The position numbers were made by a program, and so were the translations under genes. 64,000 nt of DNA, taken from positions 4,588,001 through 4,652,000 of the forward strand of contig NC_089551.1 in the NCBI RefSeq assembly GCF_040115645.1, written 5' to 3'. Each line of letters opens with the position of its first letter. Within the stretch, counting starts at the first letter, position 1. Shown here piece by piece: positions 48,810-60,573 of the stretch. The notes beneath the pieces are model-generated. The model worked only from the letters and a program-made list of their open reading frames with translations, ran no database searches and was not told the DNA's origin. Origin of the DNA: Euwallacea fornicatus (taxonomy: Eukaryota > Arthropoda > Insecta > Coleoptera > Curculionidae).

Positions 48810-49925
48810 GGAGATTTTACTGTATTTATTTTTTTTGATAAATCCGGACCTGCAGTAAATATTTTTATCAAACTTAGTGGGCGTAAGTTAGGTGTAGAAA
48901 TACATCTTTTAAGAGAAAAATTAATTTTTAAACGCAAGCAGTGGCTCCCCCAAGGTCATAACCCTGATTATTTTTTGTGAAAAATATGTTACGCATCTGT
49001 TTTTTCAAAAAATAAAAATCACTTTCTTAATTCTAGTTCTTTTTGCTAAAAAAAACGAGAAACCGAATGTGGTTCGCGCATGACGGTGCACCACCTCATT
49101 TCAGTGTTGAATCATGAAAACATTAAATCGTTAATTTCACAACCGGTTTATAGGTCTTGGTGGACCACAACCGTGGCCTCCTCGGTCTCCTGATTTAAAC
49201 AGTTTAGATCTTTTCCTATGGAATCATCTTAAAATCCTGGTTTACAGCACTCCAGTTGACAGTGTGGAAGATCTGAAAAATTGCATAATAGCTTCTTGTA
49301 ACATAATTAGAAATACTCCGAGAATTTTTCAAAGGGTGCGCGATAATATAAGAAAAAGGGCCGAGGCACGTATCTTTGCAAGCGGAGGACGTTTTCAGCA
49401 ACTTATTTAATTTTTTTTTCTGAATGGTCGTTATAAATTGTTACAAATTAAATGTTATTATAACTAATTTGGTCGGTATTATAACATACAATGTTAACTA
49501 ATCCGTTTGTTGTTTGAAAATGCTTGATGTTACGAAAAAAATTTAACAGACCATTTCTTTAGCAAAAAGAACTAGAATTAAGAAAGCGATTTTAATTTTT
49601 TGAGAAAAGCAGAAACCTAAGATATTTTTCACAAAAAATAATCAGGGTCATGGCCTTGGGGGCGCCACTGCTTGCGTTTAAAAATTCATTTTTCTCTTAA
49701 AAGATGTGTTTCTATACCTAACTTACGCCCACCAAATGTTTGATAAAAATATTTACTGCAGGTCCGGATTTCTCAAAAAAAAAAAAAAAAACAAAAAAAT
49801 ATAGCAAATCTTAACACCCCGTATTTCAGACAGAGAGCGAAAACAGATTTAGGTTCATTTTTTTTTTCAAAATCACTCATAGAATCACCCCTTAAATTTA
49901 TCACGTACTATTCGGAAACACTCTG

Positions 49926-50308
49926 TATGGAGGCCTTTAAAGTGCGTCGACAACTCGTGCTAGAAACTCCCGAAACTTCGGAAAGTTTACAAATACGCAA
50001 ATTATGATCCTCTTCCACATGAAGAAGAACAGCCATTTCGATAGCTTCATTCCTAATAGAGTCTAGAGATTTTTATTTCCTACGGATCTTGTTCCATAAA
50101 ACATTTGAGCCAAACTGGCGACGTAAACATCGGAGGTGTGTTTATTTGAGTAGCGTTGATTAAAAATTTTTGCCGTAATCCGCGAGGTATCATTTATTTT
50201 TAAAATAAAGTGAAACCTTTTCAGCCCTCCAGTCTCTCGAATGGACCATTTTTCCAATTAATCATTACTAAACACATTTACCCTCCTTTGAGAATCGAAT
50301 AACGGATA
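49926..50308. other. Unassigned spacer before solo LTR
   Basis: No gene recognised. GGATA at 50304-50308 is the left target-site duplication of the LTR. Confidence 0.4.
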
Positions 50309-51047
50309 TGTTAGGGACTTTAAGTTATTGGTTTTTTTGTTAGTTGTTAGTTATTTGTATTTTATCCCTTAAGCTACGCCCATGTACTACGATACTTATT
50401 CCAAGAATACCATCTGGATGCCAGACCACGGTGCCCATTAGGCCGCAACCAAGGGTGCTTATGGCTGGGGAGTATGCCACGAGTCAAGGGAAGCTTTCTC
50501 TGTCGGGACTATTGTGACGATTTGTAGTTCGGTGGGCCTGCGCAGTATTCCCAGAAAAGCGACTCGTATAGTTATTCCCCGAAAGGCTGCAATTTATAGA
50601 ATCCGGCGTAGCCATAGCCCGTAAGGGTTCTTAGTGGTGGTGCGCCCCTGGTTGGAATTCCTCGGGTTTAGTACTTAAGGCATAATCGAAGTGATTTTTC
50701 CCTCTTTTTTCTTCTCCTCGTGTTGGAGCGGCGTTGGTGTCGGATGTGATCAAAATCATAGTGTATAACCCGCCCAGTGAAGCATTCTCCCTCTTCATAC
50801 TTAGACAAACAAATTCTGTCATTTTTGTTTTATTGTTCTGGCACGTGAAGCAACTTCTACCACGTGTACAGGAAAACTTCTTGGTTTTGCACGTGAACGA
50901 TTTCTACCACGACGCAAACACCGAACGAATGATTTTTCCACGAACCCGAATTCGGCTCGAAGGACCAAAATGTTAACGGGTTCCTTCGACAAATGTAAAC
51001 CAAATTGTTGTTTTCGTGGTTTCGTTTGTCGAAGGAAACACTTAACA
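50309..51047 (+). repeat. Solo LTR with 5-bp target duplication
   Basis: Starts TGTTAGGGAC and ends GAAACACTTAACA, so the ends form the inverted pair TGTTA/TAACA. The pentamer GGATA directly precedes (50304-50308) and follows (51048-51052) it, as expected for an LTR-retroelement insertion. Length 739 bp. The homologue at 30203-30766 is in the opposite orientation. No gag or pol sequence adjoins, so it arose by LTR-LTR recombination. Confidence 0.85.
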
Positions 51048-51052
51048 GGATA

Positions 51053-51504
51053 AAAGATATCGATTTGTGAATTTGTCATCGGTATATTTTTTAAGACTTA
51101 TTGAAAACACTTTTTTTCATATTATCCGTAAATTATCGCATTGAAAGTAATTTGAATTTTTGTAATTTTTCATTTAAGTTTAATGCTTGTAACTAAACCT
51201 GAAAATTTTTGGTAAATTGTAAGTGGGAATTTTTTACACATACCCAACTCAGACTGCATTGCAATATCCCCACCCTGTGCCTGCTCTAACATTTGTGGAT
51301 CACGTGGTTTATTATTTAACAAGTGATCTAAATTAAAAAAATATACAAGCTGAAGATCAAAATCAAATACCTTTTTAAAAAAGGCATCACGTGACTTACA
51401 AAGTGTTTCTGAACATAGTACCATTAATTGTAACACGTACTCTAGGTTCTAAAACAGTGCAATAACTCCATCTAAACATATTAAAACGCTTTGTTTTCGA
51501 CTTA
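51053..51504. other. Unassigned spacer
   Basis: An 88-codon - frame at 51170-51436 (contains KPRDPQMLEQAQGGDIAMQS) is not recognised. Confidence 0.3.
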
Positions 51505-52226
51505 CAGGGTGTGAAAAGTTGGTTCCTGAGTATGTTTTTTTATTAATATTTTCGAAACTTTTCGAGATAAGTTAATGCAGTTTTATATTTTATTATAAAT
51601 TTTTGTACTCTTTCTGAGTCTCTGTAAAGAAATTGCCACACTTTTTCCGGGACAGGTAATCCTGGGGGTAACACTTAAAAAGCACTTACATTTTTTTGTG
51701 CATAACTTCTTTATTGACAATTTTATAGGAAAAATTTAATTTGAAGATTTTTGCATAAAAAGGCACTTTTTTCGAAAGTCAAAATCCACAACAGTTTTTG
51801 AAAAAAATGAGATTTCAGAAATCAGTGGACATCATATTTAATCAAATAAACATTAGATTTAAGCCAATTTCTTATTAACTTTCTTTAATAATAATTGTAA
51901 TTAAACATGAGAACAACAAAAAACCACAAGACTTTATTCGTAAATGTTGTCATATATGGAAATGTCAAAAGTATTTTTTTTGTTTCATTTCAAGAGTAAC
52001 TGGAACACTGATTTGTTAAATCTCAATTTTCTCAAAAATCGCTGGAGATTTCGACTTTCAATAAGATAATTTTTCCTATAAATTCGTCAATACTATAAAG
52101 TTAAGTGCATAAAAGTTTAGATATTGAAATTGTGGCAATTTTCTTTTTACAAAATTGCATTAACTAATCTCAAAACGTTTCGAATTAAGAAAAAACCATC
52201 CTCAGGAGTTAACTTTTCACATCCTG
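51505..52226. mobile_element. Nearly palindromic foldback element
   Basis: Ends CAGGGTGTGAAAAGTTGGTT and (inverted) CAGGATGTGAAAAGTTAACT with TA. The arms run about 340 bp each towards a short centre near 51850-51900 (shared: aatttttcctataaaattgtc and its complement). Noncoding. Confidence 0.8.
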
Positions 52227-52339
52227 TATATCGTAAATGAAACGTCTTTCGCTATGCGTTTATACGAAAAATACGTCTTAATTTGGGACCTAGAATATGT
52301 TGGTTGAATTTATGGCCCCATGTTCGGAGAAACCTCGTA

Positions 52340-53620
52340 CAGGGTGTCCCAAAGCTAATCTTTTGGAGGTGGTTCTATATATCAAATTCTACCAAAAATT
52401 TAAGGTAGAAAATTTCGGAAAACTGAAAACTTTGCTTATTTTGACAAAATTTACTTTTTGATTTTCGAAAACTTGTCGTGTGTTGTAATTTAAATGTCCC
52501 CGTATTTTCTTTAACATTGCCGCTACAAAAATTTCAATAGTACTCCTGGAAAGTCACTTAAATTTCCTATTTTAAGCAATCATTGTGAGTTTTTCTTAGG
52601 TGTACTTTTCAGACTCTGTGGAGACCTGAACGTAAATCTTTATTATTTCTTCTTTTTATTTTAATTTTCAACTGTCGATTGGTTTAAAAGATTCCTCACC
52701 TTATATCATTTCACACTGCATGAGAGACATCTACAGCTAAGTACCTTTCTTCCGTGCTACCGTTTCTTGAGTTTACCTGACTTTTAAAGAGTGAGGGAGG
52801 TATCAGTTGTTGAAAATCACTTGCACATGGATAAACTGTATTTGCAAGAATTGAAAATATTTAAAACAAAACATTATAAGCTATAAATATTATTCAAAAT
52901 GCCCTCCTTGTTGGCAGAAACACAATTTACACCTCTGAAGAATGGTTTAAATGGCGCGATCAATCTCTCACCTTCTCTCACCTATTTGGATACCTGAACT
53001 AACCTGTAGGTATTCTTTGTTCAAGTTTTTCGACTGTCCCACATTATCTTTGTACAAAGCTGTTGCTAACGTACCCCAATTTTTTGGGCAAATACAGTTT
53101 TTCTCCATGGAAGTAATTTTCAATAACTAACATCTCCCTCACTCTTTTGAAAGTAAGGTAAACTCAAGAAATCGTACCACGGTAGATGATTTAAATAGAA
53201 AGGTCACCGTGGTAACTTGGTCGTAGATGTTTTTTATGAAGTATGAAATGATATGAAATGGAGAACCTTTTGGAGCTATGAGACAGTTGAAAATTTAACA
53301 AAAAGGAAGAAATAAAATAGTTCTACGTTCAGAATTCTTAAAAGTTAGTAAAGTAAAAATAAGATGAACTCACAATAGTTGTTTAAAATAGGAAATTTAA
53401 GTGGCTTTCCAATGGTACTTTTGGAACTTTTTTAGCGGCAATGCAAAGGAAGTTATGGGGGTCTTCAGATTACAAATCACGACAAATTCTCAAAAATCAA
53501 TAAATCAAATTTCCTCAAAGTGGGTAGAGTTTTCCGAAATTTTCTATCTCACATTTTTGGCAGCATTCGATGTGTAGAACCACCTCCTGAAGTTTAGCTA
53601 GGTAGTTCCGGGGCACCCTG
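52340..53620. mobile_element. Large foldback element
   Basis: Ends CAGGGTGTCCCAAAGCTAAT and (inverted) CAGGGTGCCCCGGAACTACC. Arms extend at least to about 52850 and 53110 (shared: ttcttgagtttacct, agagtgaggga). It is noncoding apart from short frames, and starts about 115 bp after the previous element. Confidence 0.75.
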
Positions 53621-54159
53621 TATAGATTCATTTGACATTCCAAAGTTGAATGCACCCCCGCAAAAGGGATTGTTTTGGTGAATCTGCATTCAACGCTAAA
53701 ATGTGTTTTCGTCGAGAACAAAATCGATGTGTTAGGGAGACTTCTAATATTTTTCTCGTAGTTCAAAATAAGCTGGATACCAAGTTTTCGTTGGAACATC
53801 TTACATATCTGGTGCTAAGAACCTAAAAAAATATATTATCAAAATCGATCATACATAAAAGATGTAAATTGGTCCTAATCCACAAATTGGTTACGTATAC
53901 TGATGGAGGACTCATATATGGATCTGATCAGCCTTTAGTTACTGATGTTGACGAGGAACACGGAATTTTTTTAATTCGTTGTACTATGCTGGTGATACGC
54001 TTTTAGACATAACACATAGGTGCAGTTTCTTTGGCCTTTGCCTCAAATGAATTTTAGTTAATGCATTATATTTGAAATTTCCATCTGATAATATCCTCAT
54101 GTTATGTCCTTGAGAATACCTCCAAGTACTACCACAAATCTAATAAATTATCCTAATTA
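53621..54159. other. Unassigned spacer
   Basis: No feature recognised. Confidence 0.3.
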
Positions 54160-55059
54160 GAGGGTTTCTCAGGGAGAAGTGTCCACCTTCAATATCTTTT
54201 CTGTTGTTTGTAAAAAAACAACGTCAAAAGACATTAATTTTGATGAGGAGGGGAACATCATTTCATGAAAAAGTTGTTTTCGAAATGTCATCCTTCTACC
54301 CCTAAAAACCACCCCTTTAAAATTTTTAAATTGAAAGAGAAGTTGTGCTGTACCTCTTTTGAAAGGTAATTTTATTCTCTATATGGTCAAGATATTTTGC
54401 TATGTCAGCCTTGTAAACATTAAATAAAAATCAAATAACTTGATTCTAACCATGAATGTTATTGTAATAAATCCCGAAAGTGTACAGTTAGACTCAAAAC
54501 GTTTCGACGTCGCCAATGTACCAATAAAAATGATATTTTTCAAATTCCATTTAAAATTGATAAACCATAATTATTTCGAAGGAACAATTTATTGACATTT
54601 TCCTCTGCACTTAGCGGTTTTAGAACTTCGTGACATCACTTTGCAGTTCTTTCAATTTTTAATTTGATCAAAATGCTCTACACATTACAAGAGAGAATGG
54701 AGTTTGTGAGTCTGTATTACAAAAACAATAGTTCTGTAATAGAGGCAGCTCGTATTTTCAATTTAAATCATCCTGACAAAATGGCGTACAGCCTTTAAGT
54801 ATCTAAGTTTCTAATGAAAATCAATGAGACTGGTTTCGTTCAAAATAAGAAATGTGAAGTCGACCGACTAATGAAAAATGATGAAGTCCAATCGCGGTTC
54901 TGGGACATCTTCAAATGGATAACGAAACGTCTGTACAAAAAATTGCTGAGGAATCTGGTATTTCAAAAAGTACTTATCACGGAATTTTAAATGTAGTAAA
55001 ATTTCATTTTTATGTCGTAAAACCAATACAGAAATTAAAGAAGGATGATGTCGACTATC

Positions 55060-56394
55060 GATTAGAATTCTGCGAATCCTTTAGCACTATTTAAACAGAC
55101 ATTTGTTATATAATGCAACATTTTTTGACGAATATTCGTTCTATTTAAATGGTGAAATTAACAGAAGTGATAATCCTTACTGAAGTGACATCCATCCTCA
55201 TTTGTTTCGAGAGACCCATATTCAACAACCTCAAAAACTGAACTTTTAGGCAGCGATTTTGGGTGATTACATTGTTAGACCATTTTTCGTTCCAGGGAAC
55301 TTTGAATAGAGAAAACTATCTGCCATTTCTGCTAAACGCCATATTTCCCAGAATAACTAAAATTCTTGAACAAGCTCCCCGCTTCTTTTAACAAGAATGA
55401 GTTTTTCAACAAGATGGATCGCCTCAACACTGCACTCCTACTCTTTGACAATTTCTACGTGAAAAATTCCCTGGACGGTGGATTAGCAGGAAAGGTGTAA
55501 TGGAGTGGCCCGCGAGATCTCCTGATTTTAGTCCCCTGGAGTTTTTCTTATGGGGACATATGAAGATTAAAATCTATAACACTCGGATTCTCCAGAAGAG
55601 TCACGTACACGAATTGTCGAAGAGTGCAGGTCAACAACACTTGAAATATTGGAAAATGTGCGGCGACGTTTTGAGGATCCGCTGTTCATGTGCTCGGAAG
55701 TCAATGGAGGTCACTTTCGTCATTTCTTACGATAAAATAAACAAAATATCAGCAAAAATGGTTAAAATCAAGTTATTTGGTTTTTGTTCAATTCGACTGT
55801 CTATTAGAATTCTGCGAATCCTTTAGAAAGATTTAAACGGAAATTTGTTGTATAATGTAACATTTTCTGATGAATCTTCGCTTTATTGAAATAGTGAAGT
55901 TAATAGATATAAAGGCTATTAATGGAGTGACGTCATTCCTCTTTTCTTATGAGAGATCCATACTGAACAACTTAATATATTGAACGTTTAGGCAGAGTTT
56001 TTGGGTGATCACGTTATTGGATAATTTTTCACTTCTGGGAACTTAAATGGAGAAAACTGTCTACAAAGACTATAAGACACCATATTTTCCAATATAACTG
56101 CAATATTTGAACAAGGTTTCTGCTTTAAAAAAAATCTTTTTTTAACAAGATGAAGCGCCTTCACACTGCACTGCTGCTGTGCCACAATTTCGAGATGAAG
56201 ATTTCCCTGGATGATGGGTTGGTCGAAGAAGGTCCGCGAGATCCTCTAACATTAGTCTTCTGGATTTGAAGACCAAAATCTATGACATGCAATCTGATTC
56301 TGTCGAGAAGTTACCTGCCCGAATTGACGAAAGGTGCAGGTTAATAAAAGTAAAAATGTTAGATAATGTGCGACGACGTTTTGAGGATTTGCTG
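55060..56394 (+). repeat. Tandem duplication of transposase 3' segment
   Basis: The block beginning attagaattctgcgaatcct occurs at 55069 and again at about 55802. The following sequence is parallel in both (gcagcgattttgggtgat / gcagagtttttgggtgat; cgacgttttgaggat in both). The period is about 735 bp. Copies have diverged, so the duplication is old, but it predates the insertion at 56397. Confidence 0.8.
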
Positions 56395-56677
56395 TACAGG
56401 GTGTCCACTTTTCGGCACTTTGACTGGGAATTTCTGTTATTATTGCAGTACGAGGGTTGAAGTTTTCGCAAACCGTCGGACCTTTTTCGTAAAACAAACG
56501 ATGCCGCAAACAGATTCATCATGACCCTCTTGGTTGTTGAAATATAGGGCGAAATTGCAAATTGTGCATTTTTAGACATCTCTTGTAATTCGGTTATCGT
56601 ATAACATATTGACTAGGTAAAATGGAATTTTATCATTTTTTTTTTATGCGGATTCTAGTGATGTACTCAGTTTTTTA

Positions 56678-58592
56678 CCAGGTGTCCCCATTTTTGAGAA
56701 AATTACCAAAGTTGAGATTTCTTAAATGGGACGCCCTGTATGTTAATTGGTAGTTACATTCTACTCACTAAGAATTTTCCAGAAATATATAAAAGTCGAC
56801 ACTTTCTTTCAAATCGAAGGCGAGATTTTACATTTGTTCAAACAGGCTTAGAGATTAGAGGCTAAGTAAATTTACCTTTATTAAACTTATATTAAAAATC
56901 ATATCATCTAGATATTTTTTTTACAGATATTGCCCAAATGGTTGTCATTTTCCCTAATGCAAAGCGGACACATTTGTGAAATTTTATTTAGGGCATTTAA
57001 AGTTATTATGGGATTGTTTTGTAGATATTGAAGTGCTAAATGGGTGGCCTACTGAAGTCCCTCTATTGTTCTTTGTCGAGTTTTTTATGTCTTGTTCTTC
57101 ATAAAGTCCCACAGCAAAAAATCCAACACCAATAAATCAGGCCATCGCGGTGGTCATCTTACAGCTCCGTTTGTGGCTATTGATCTTTGGGGAAAATTAT
57201 TTTCTAAAAAACGCTTTACTATGTGAGCATTATGAGAGGTTTCACCATCCCCCTTCAAATATATACTATTTAGTTGGGCCACAGGAACGTTTTCTAGCAA
57301 CTCTGTTGTAACATCTTCCACGATTTCCAGATACCTGTTTGCCGTAAGATTTCCCCCAAAAATCCGGTACCGCATTTGGTTGCTTAATATGAAACAGGAC
57401 ACACTAAATCCAAAGCCCCCTTGCTGCTGCCTTTCGAAAATAATGTGCAGACTTTTTGCACACCACTGTCTTGCCTTATGATGGTTAAAAATATCAGCAC
57501 TTGAAAAATGGCTCTCATCGGACCAGATTACCCATCTTCCAAAATTGGCATTCGCTTGAATTTGTTCTGTATGCCGACGACAGAGAGTTAATCGCCGATT
57601 TACATCCCCAGGGTGCAGCTCTTGCACGGTTTTAAATTTGCATCGATGGTATATGTGTTCCTTTCAAATTTTTTGAGCACGACTTTTACTTATTCCAGTT
57701 TTTCTCTCTATTATTCTGGAAAAAGTTGAAGGAGTGGCTTCTGCTCATGCCAAAAGGTTTATCTCATCTACTTTTTTATTTTCTTTGTTATATGTTATGG
57801 ATCGAGGCTTCGTAAAGGCTCTGCGGTTTATTAGCTTCTTTGTACGCATGGAAAATTTATCGGGAAATGGCCGACTCTTTTGGGATATCTACAAAATAAT
57901 GAGAGACCTCGTTATTATCGTTCATACATATCTAAGATTTTGCTTAAAAGCATCTTGCGCAACTATAAATATTTTAGATAAAAAATAGAAATGTGTATTC
58001 TTGCCAATTTGCCTGTTGAAATGTAAGTCGACAGCTCTTTGAGGATTCTTGTTACTTTGTATAAAACATATCATCATGTCATGTTTTTCGTAATTGTCAT
58101 ATTTTTGAGCCATCGTTAAAATAGATTAAAAAATTATTTATTAATTAAAATTATTAATTTCCGATAGAATTATTTTAAACTAATTCCGACAGGAGATAAC
58201 CAACCAAATGAAACTTTATTTTTTAGCGTCACAGAAGTCCTGGTCAACTACCTCTAAGGTGTATTATTATTTCTTAGACATTCATGTTTTTAATTATTTC
58301 ATTAATAGACACTACAATAAAAAGAAATAACTTTTTACTATTTACACTGGTATGTTTAGGACATATTTAATCAACAATAATGCATTTTTAATAAACAATT
58401 TCACTCCTCGCTGACAATCTAGAGCCTGTTTGAAAAAATGTAAATTCTAGCCTTCGATTTGAACCAAAGTGTCGACTTTTATATATTTCTGGAAAGCCTT
58501 AGTGAGTAGAATGTAACAACTAGTTAATATACAGAGTGTCCCATTTATGAAATTTTAATTTGGGCAATTTTCTCAAAAATGAGGACACCTGG
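56678..58592 (-). mobile_element. Third-level DD41D-type element
   Basis: Ends CCAGGTGTCCCCATTTTTGA and (inverted) CCAGGTGTCCTCATTTTTGA; further shared blocks include atataaaagtcgacacttt and acattctactcactaag. The transposase is on - from about 58110 to 57060: N-terminal MAQKYDNYEKHDMMICFIQ, first Asp in VIWSDESHFSSADIFN (about 57520), second in YLKGDGETSHNAHIVKRFL, third in RWPDLLVLDFLLWD after a stop, spacing 41. Frameshifted and inactive. Confidence 0.85.
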
Positions 58593-59330
58593 GTGAACGG
58601 GGCAAGTTTGCGTTCGCTTGCTGTCTCACCCCAGACACAAGGGGGGCACAGTTGGTTGGCAGTGCCGAGGTGAACTGCATTTCTTTTGTGTAGATTTTAT
58701 TTTGTTCGAAGGACCACAGCTCATTTGGCGCTGAACCGATGTAGAACAAACACACTTGATAAAAACACACTTATATTTATTTAACTAAACGTCCAACACT
58801 AGCGCACAAGTGACAAAGGTCATAACAAGGTATGAAATTAGGGTAAACTAGAAAACCACAGGCGACCACCGATTATCAAGAACCTTTGACGATAGGGAGT
58901 TTTTTTTGGAACAGGGCACATGCTATGTGTGAATTGAGAGCAGTATTGGGATCCTACTAAGGCTATAGGAGTATAAAGAGAGAATTGGGGAGGTGTTGAA
59001 GAGGCGTTGCGTGTTGTGTGCGAGACTATATGAGACTGCTTTAAATCTTAATTTTCCCACCGAATGTGAGCCTTGTCTATATATATTTTTTTACCACCTC
59101 ACAGTCATACCAATTAGTGTGAATTATTAGTGCAGAGGAATAAGGATTGCTTATCAATACGGTGCCATCAAGATGTGAGAAAAACGATGGGTGAAAAGAG
59201 TTATGAGCGTGGGAAGAGTGTGGAATGTGCATGCAGTTGACTAATGTAAAAACTGCCCTTAAGGGTGATTAAGAAGGGTTTACGTTGGCAAAAAAAAAGA
59301 AATTTATTACTGGGTGAAGATGTTGGGTAT
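58593..59330. other. Unassigned segment inside the nest
   Basis: No match to the element arms on either side and no transposase motif. It has C- and G-richer patches (58595-58740) and could be a fragment of yet another repeat. Confidence 0.3.
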
Positions 59331-59951
59331 TTTCCAAACACTGGGAAAACACTGAGTACGTCACTAAATTCTGCATAAAAAAAATCATAAAATTCAGTTT
59401 TACATAGTCGATAAGTTATAAGATAACCTAATTACAAGAGATGTCTAAAAATGCACAATTTTCAATTTCGCCCTGTATTTCAAAAACCAAGAGTACCGTG
59501 ATGAATCTGTTTGCAACATCGTTTCTTTTACAAAAAGATGATGCAGGCTTGCGAAAATCCCAACCCTTAAACTGCAACAATAACGGAGGTACCCTGTAAA
59601 AGTATCGAAAACTAGACACCCTGTATATATGCATGGAAGTCGATAGATGTCACTTTCAACATTTCTTGTAGTCAAATAAATAAAATATCAGTACAAATTG
59701 TTAAAACCAAGTTATTTGGTTTTTTGTTTAGTTTCTACGAGACCGACTTACAAAAAAAACAGAAGCTGACCATGTAGAGAATAAAATTACCTTTCAAAGG
59801 AGGCGTAACACAATTTCTCTTCCAATTTGAAAATTCCGAAGGATAGTGTCCAGGGGTAGATACATGACATTCCGAAAACAACTTTTTTACTAAACGATAC
59901 CCCCCCCCCCTCACGTCTATCAAGATTGTCGTGTTTTACATGCTTTATCTA

Positions 59952-60573
59952 CAGGGTGAGGCCAGAGGATCGTGCTAAACTTCAGGAGCGTGTTGTACAT
60001 GAAAAATAAATGTAAAAAAACTCAAATGTTGTTATCCGATTTTCGTTTGTTTACAAGTTACAGCGTAAATAAAATTAAAACATAAAATTTAAAAAATTTA
60101 TAAATTTCATAAGAAATTCCATAAATTAACGTTTGAATATCATAGTAAATGTTCAAAAATATCGCCATTAACTTCTAAACATTTTCGGCTTCGTCTATGA
60201 AGAGCATTCGCTGCGCTCCTGATTGTTTCATGTCTTTCTTCAATAGCAGCTGCAGCATTTCTAATGCGTTGAATTAGTGCATCTTGAGTGTCCACTTTAA
60301 CTCTGTACACTTCAGTTTTAAACCAACCCCACAAACGATAGTCTAGTGGTGTGAGGTCTGGAGACTTTGGAGGCCAACTAATAGAGCCGCCACGACCAAT
60401 CCAACGTCCAGGAAAGGTACGTTTATGGTAAATAGAATCCTAGTTAAAAAATTTATTTACGTTATAACTTGTAAACAAACGAAAATCGGATAACAACATT
60501 TGAGTTTTTTGACATTTGTTTTTCATGTACAAGACGCTCCTGAAGTTTGACACGATCCTCCCGACTCACCCTG
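59952..60573 (-). mobile_element. Compact DD41D-type deletion derivative
   Basis: 622 bp, ends CAGGGTGAGGCCAGAGGATC and (inverted) CAGGGTGAGTCGGGAGGATC with TA. Arms of about 145 bp are very similar (shared: gttgttatccgattttcgtt, tgtttacaagttaca). Between them the - strand keeps a clean C-terminal transposase end: TFPGRWIGRGGSISWPP, KSPDLTPLDYRLWGWF, then KTEVYRVKVDTQDALI and a normal tail with TAA near 60143. It is inserted at the tip of the outer element. Confidence 0.88.

Larger units (their letters stand above)
46549..48822 (-). mobile_element. Complete Tigger/pogo-type DNA transposon
   Basis: Ends CAGTGAAATCTCCCATAAGC and (inverted) CAGTAAAATCTCCCTTGACG flanked by TA (46547-46548; 48823-48824), 2274 bp. 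Both subterminal regions carry repeated GTCCGNTTAT motifs. It contains one long open transposase gene on -. The ends, the motif repeats and the open frame suggest a recent insertion, nested in the long left arm of a DD41D element. Confidence 0.95.
46413..49925 (+). mobile_element. DD41D-type element split by a Tigger insertion
   Basis: Ends CAGAGTGTTTCAGAATAGTA and (inverted) CAGAGTGTTTCCGAATAGTA, with TA at 46411-46412 and 49926-49927. Arms of about 400 bp match, for example ccggacctgcagtaaatatt and gcgtaagttaggt on both sides. The left arm is interrupted at 46548 by the Tigger element, after which it resumes at about 48825. Without that insert the element is about 1.24 kb. The C-terminal transposase on + at 49070-49410 reads HDGAPPHFSV, then WPPRSPDLNSLDLFLWNHL, YSTPVDSVEDLKNCI and a normal end (TAA 49408-49410). 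Confidence 0.88.
56397..59623. mobile_element. Second-level element nested at 56395
   Basis: Ends CAGGGTGTCCACTTTTCGGC and (inverted) CAGGGTGTCTAGTTTTCGAT with TA on both sides. Arms 56397-56677 and about 59335-59623 match (ttgcaaacagattcat, gggcgaaatt, ttagacatctcttgtaat). The flanking transposase sequence reads through from ttgaggatttgctg at the left to atgcatggaagtcgat at the right, proving insertion. It contains a third element and a 58593-59330 segment of unknown nature. Confidence 0.85.
54160..59949 (+). mobile_element. Outer DD41D-type element with internal duplication and two nested inserts
   Basis: Left arm 54160-54400 and right arm about 59735-59949 are inverted copies (shared: aaaggtaattttattctcta, aaaaagttgttttcg, tctacccct). 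The right tip is cut where the element at 59952 inserted. The + strand transposase spans about 54674-55735: N-terminus MLYTLQERMEFVSLYYKNN, then frameshifts, then EWPARSPDFSPLEFFLWGHM and a stop. Positions 55797-56394 plus 59626-59735 repeat the segment 55060-55797, so the 3' part of the gene is duplicated in tandem. The element at 56397-59623 sits inside the second copy. Confidence 0.75.

Noticed and set aside
59895..59920. Run of C residues near 59906
   Set aside because: It lies in the right arm of the outer element where the left arm has a shorter G/A-rich equivalent; it is a homopolymer expansion rather than a signal.
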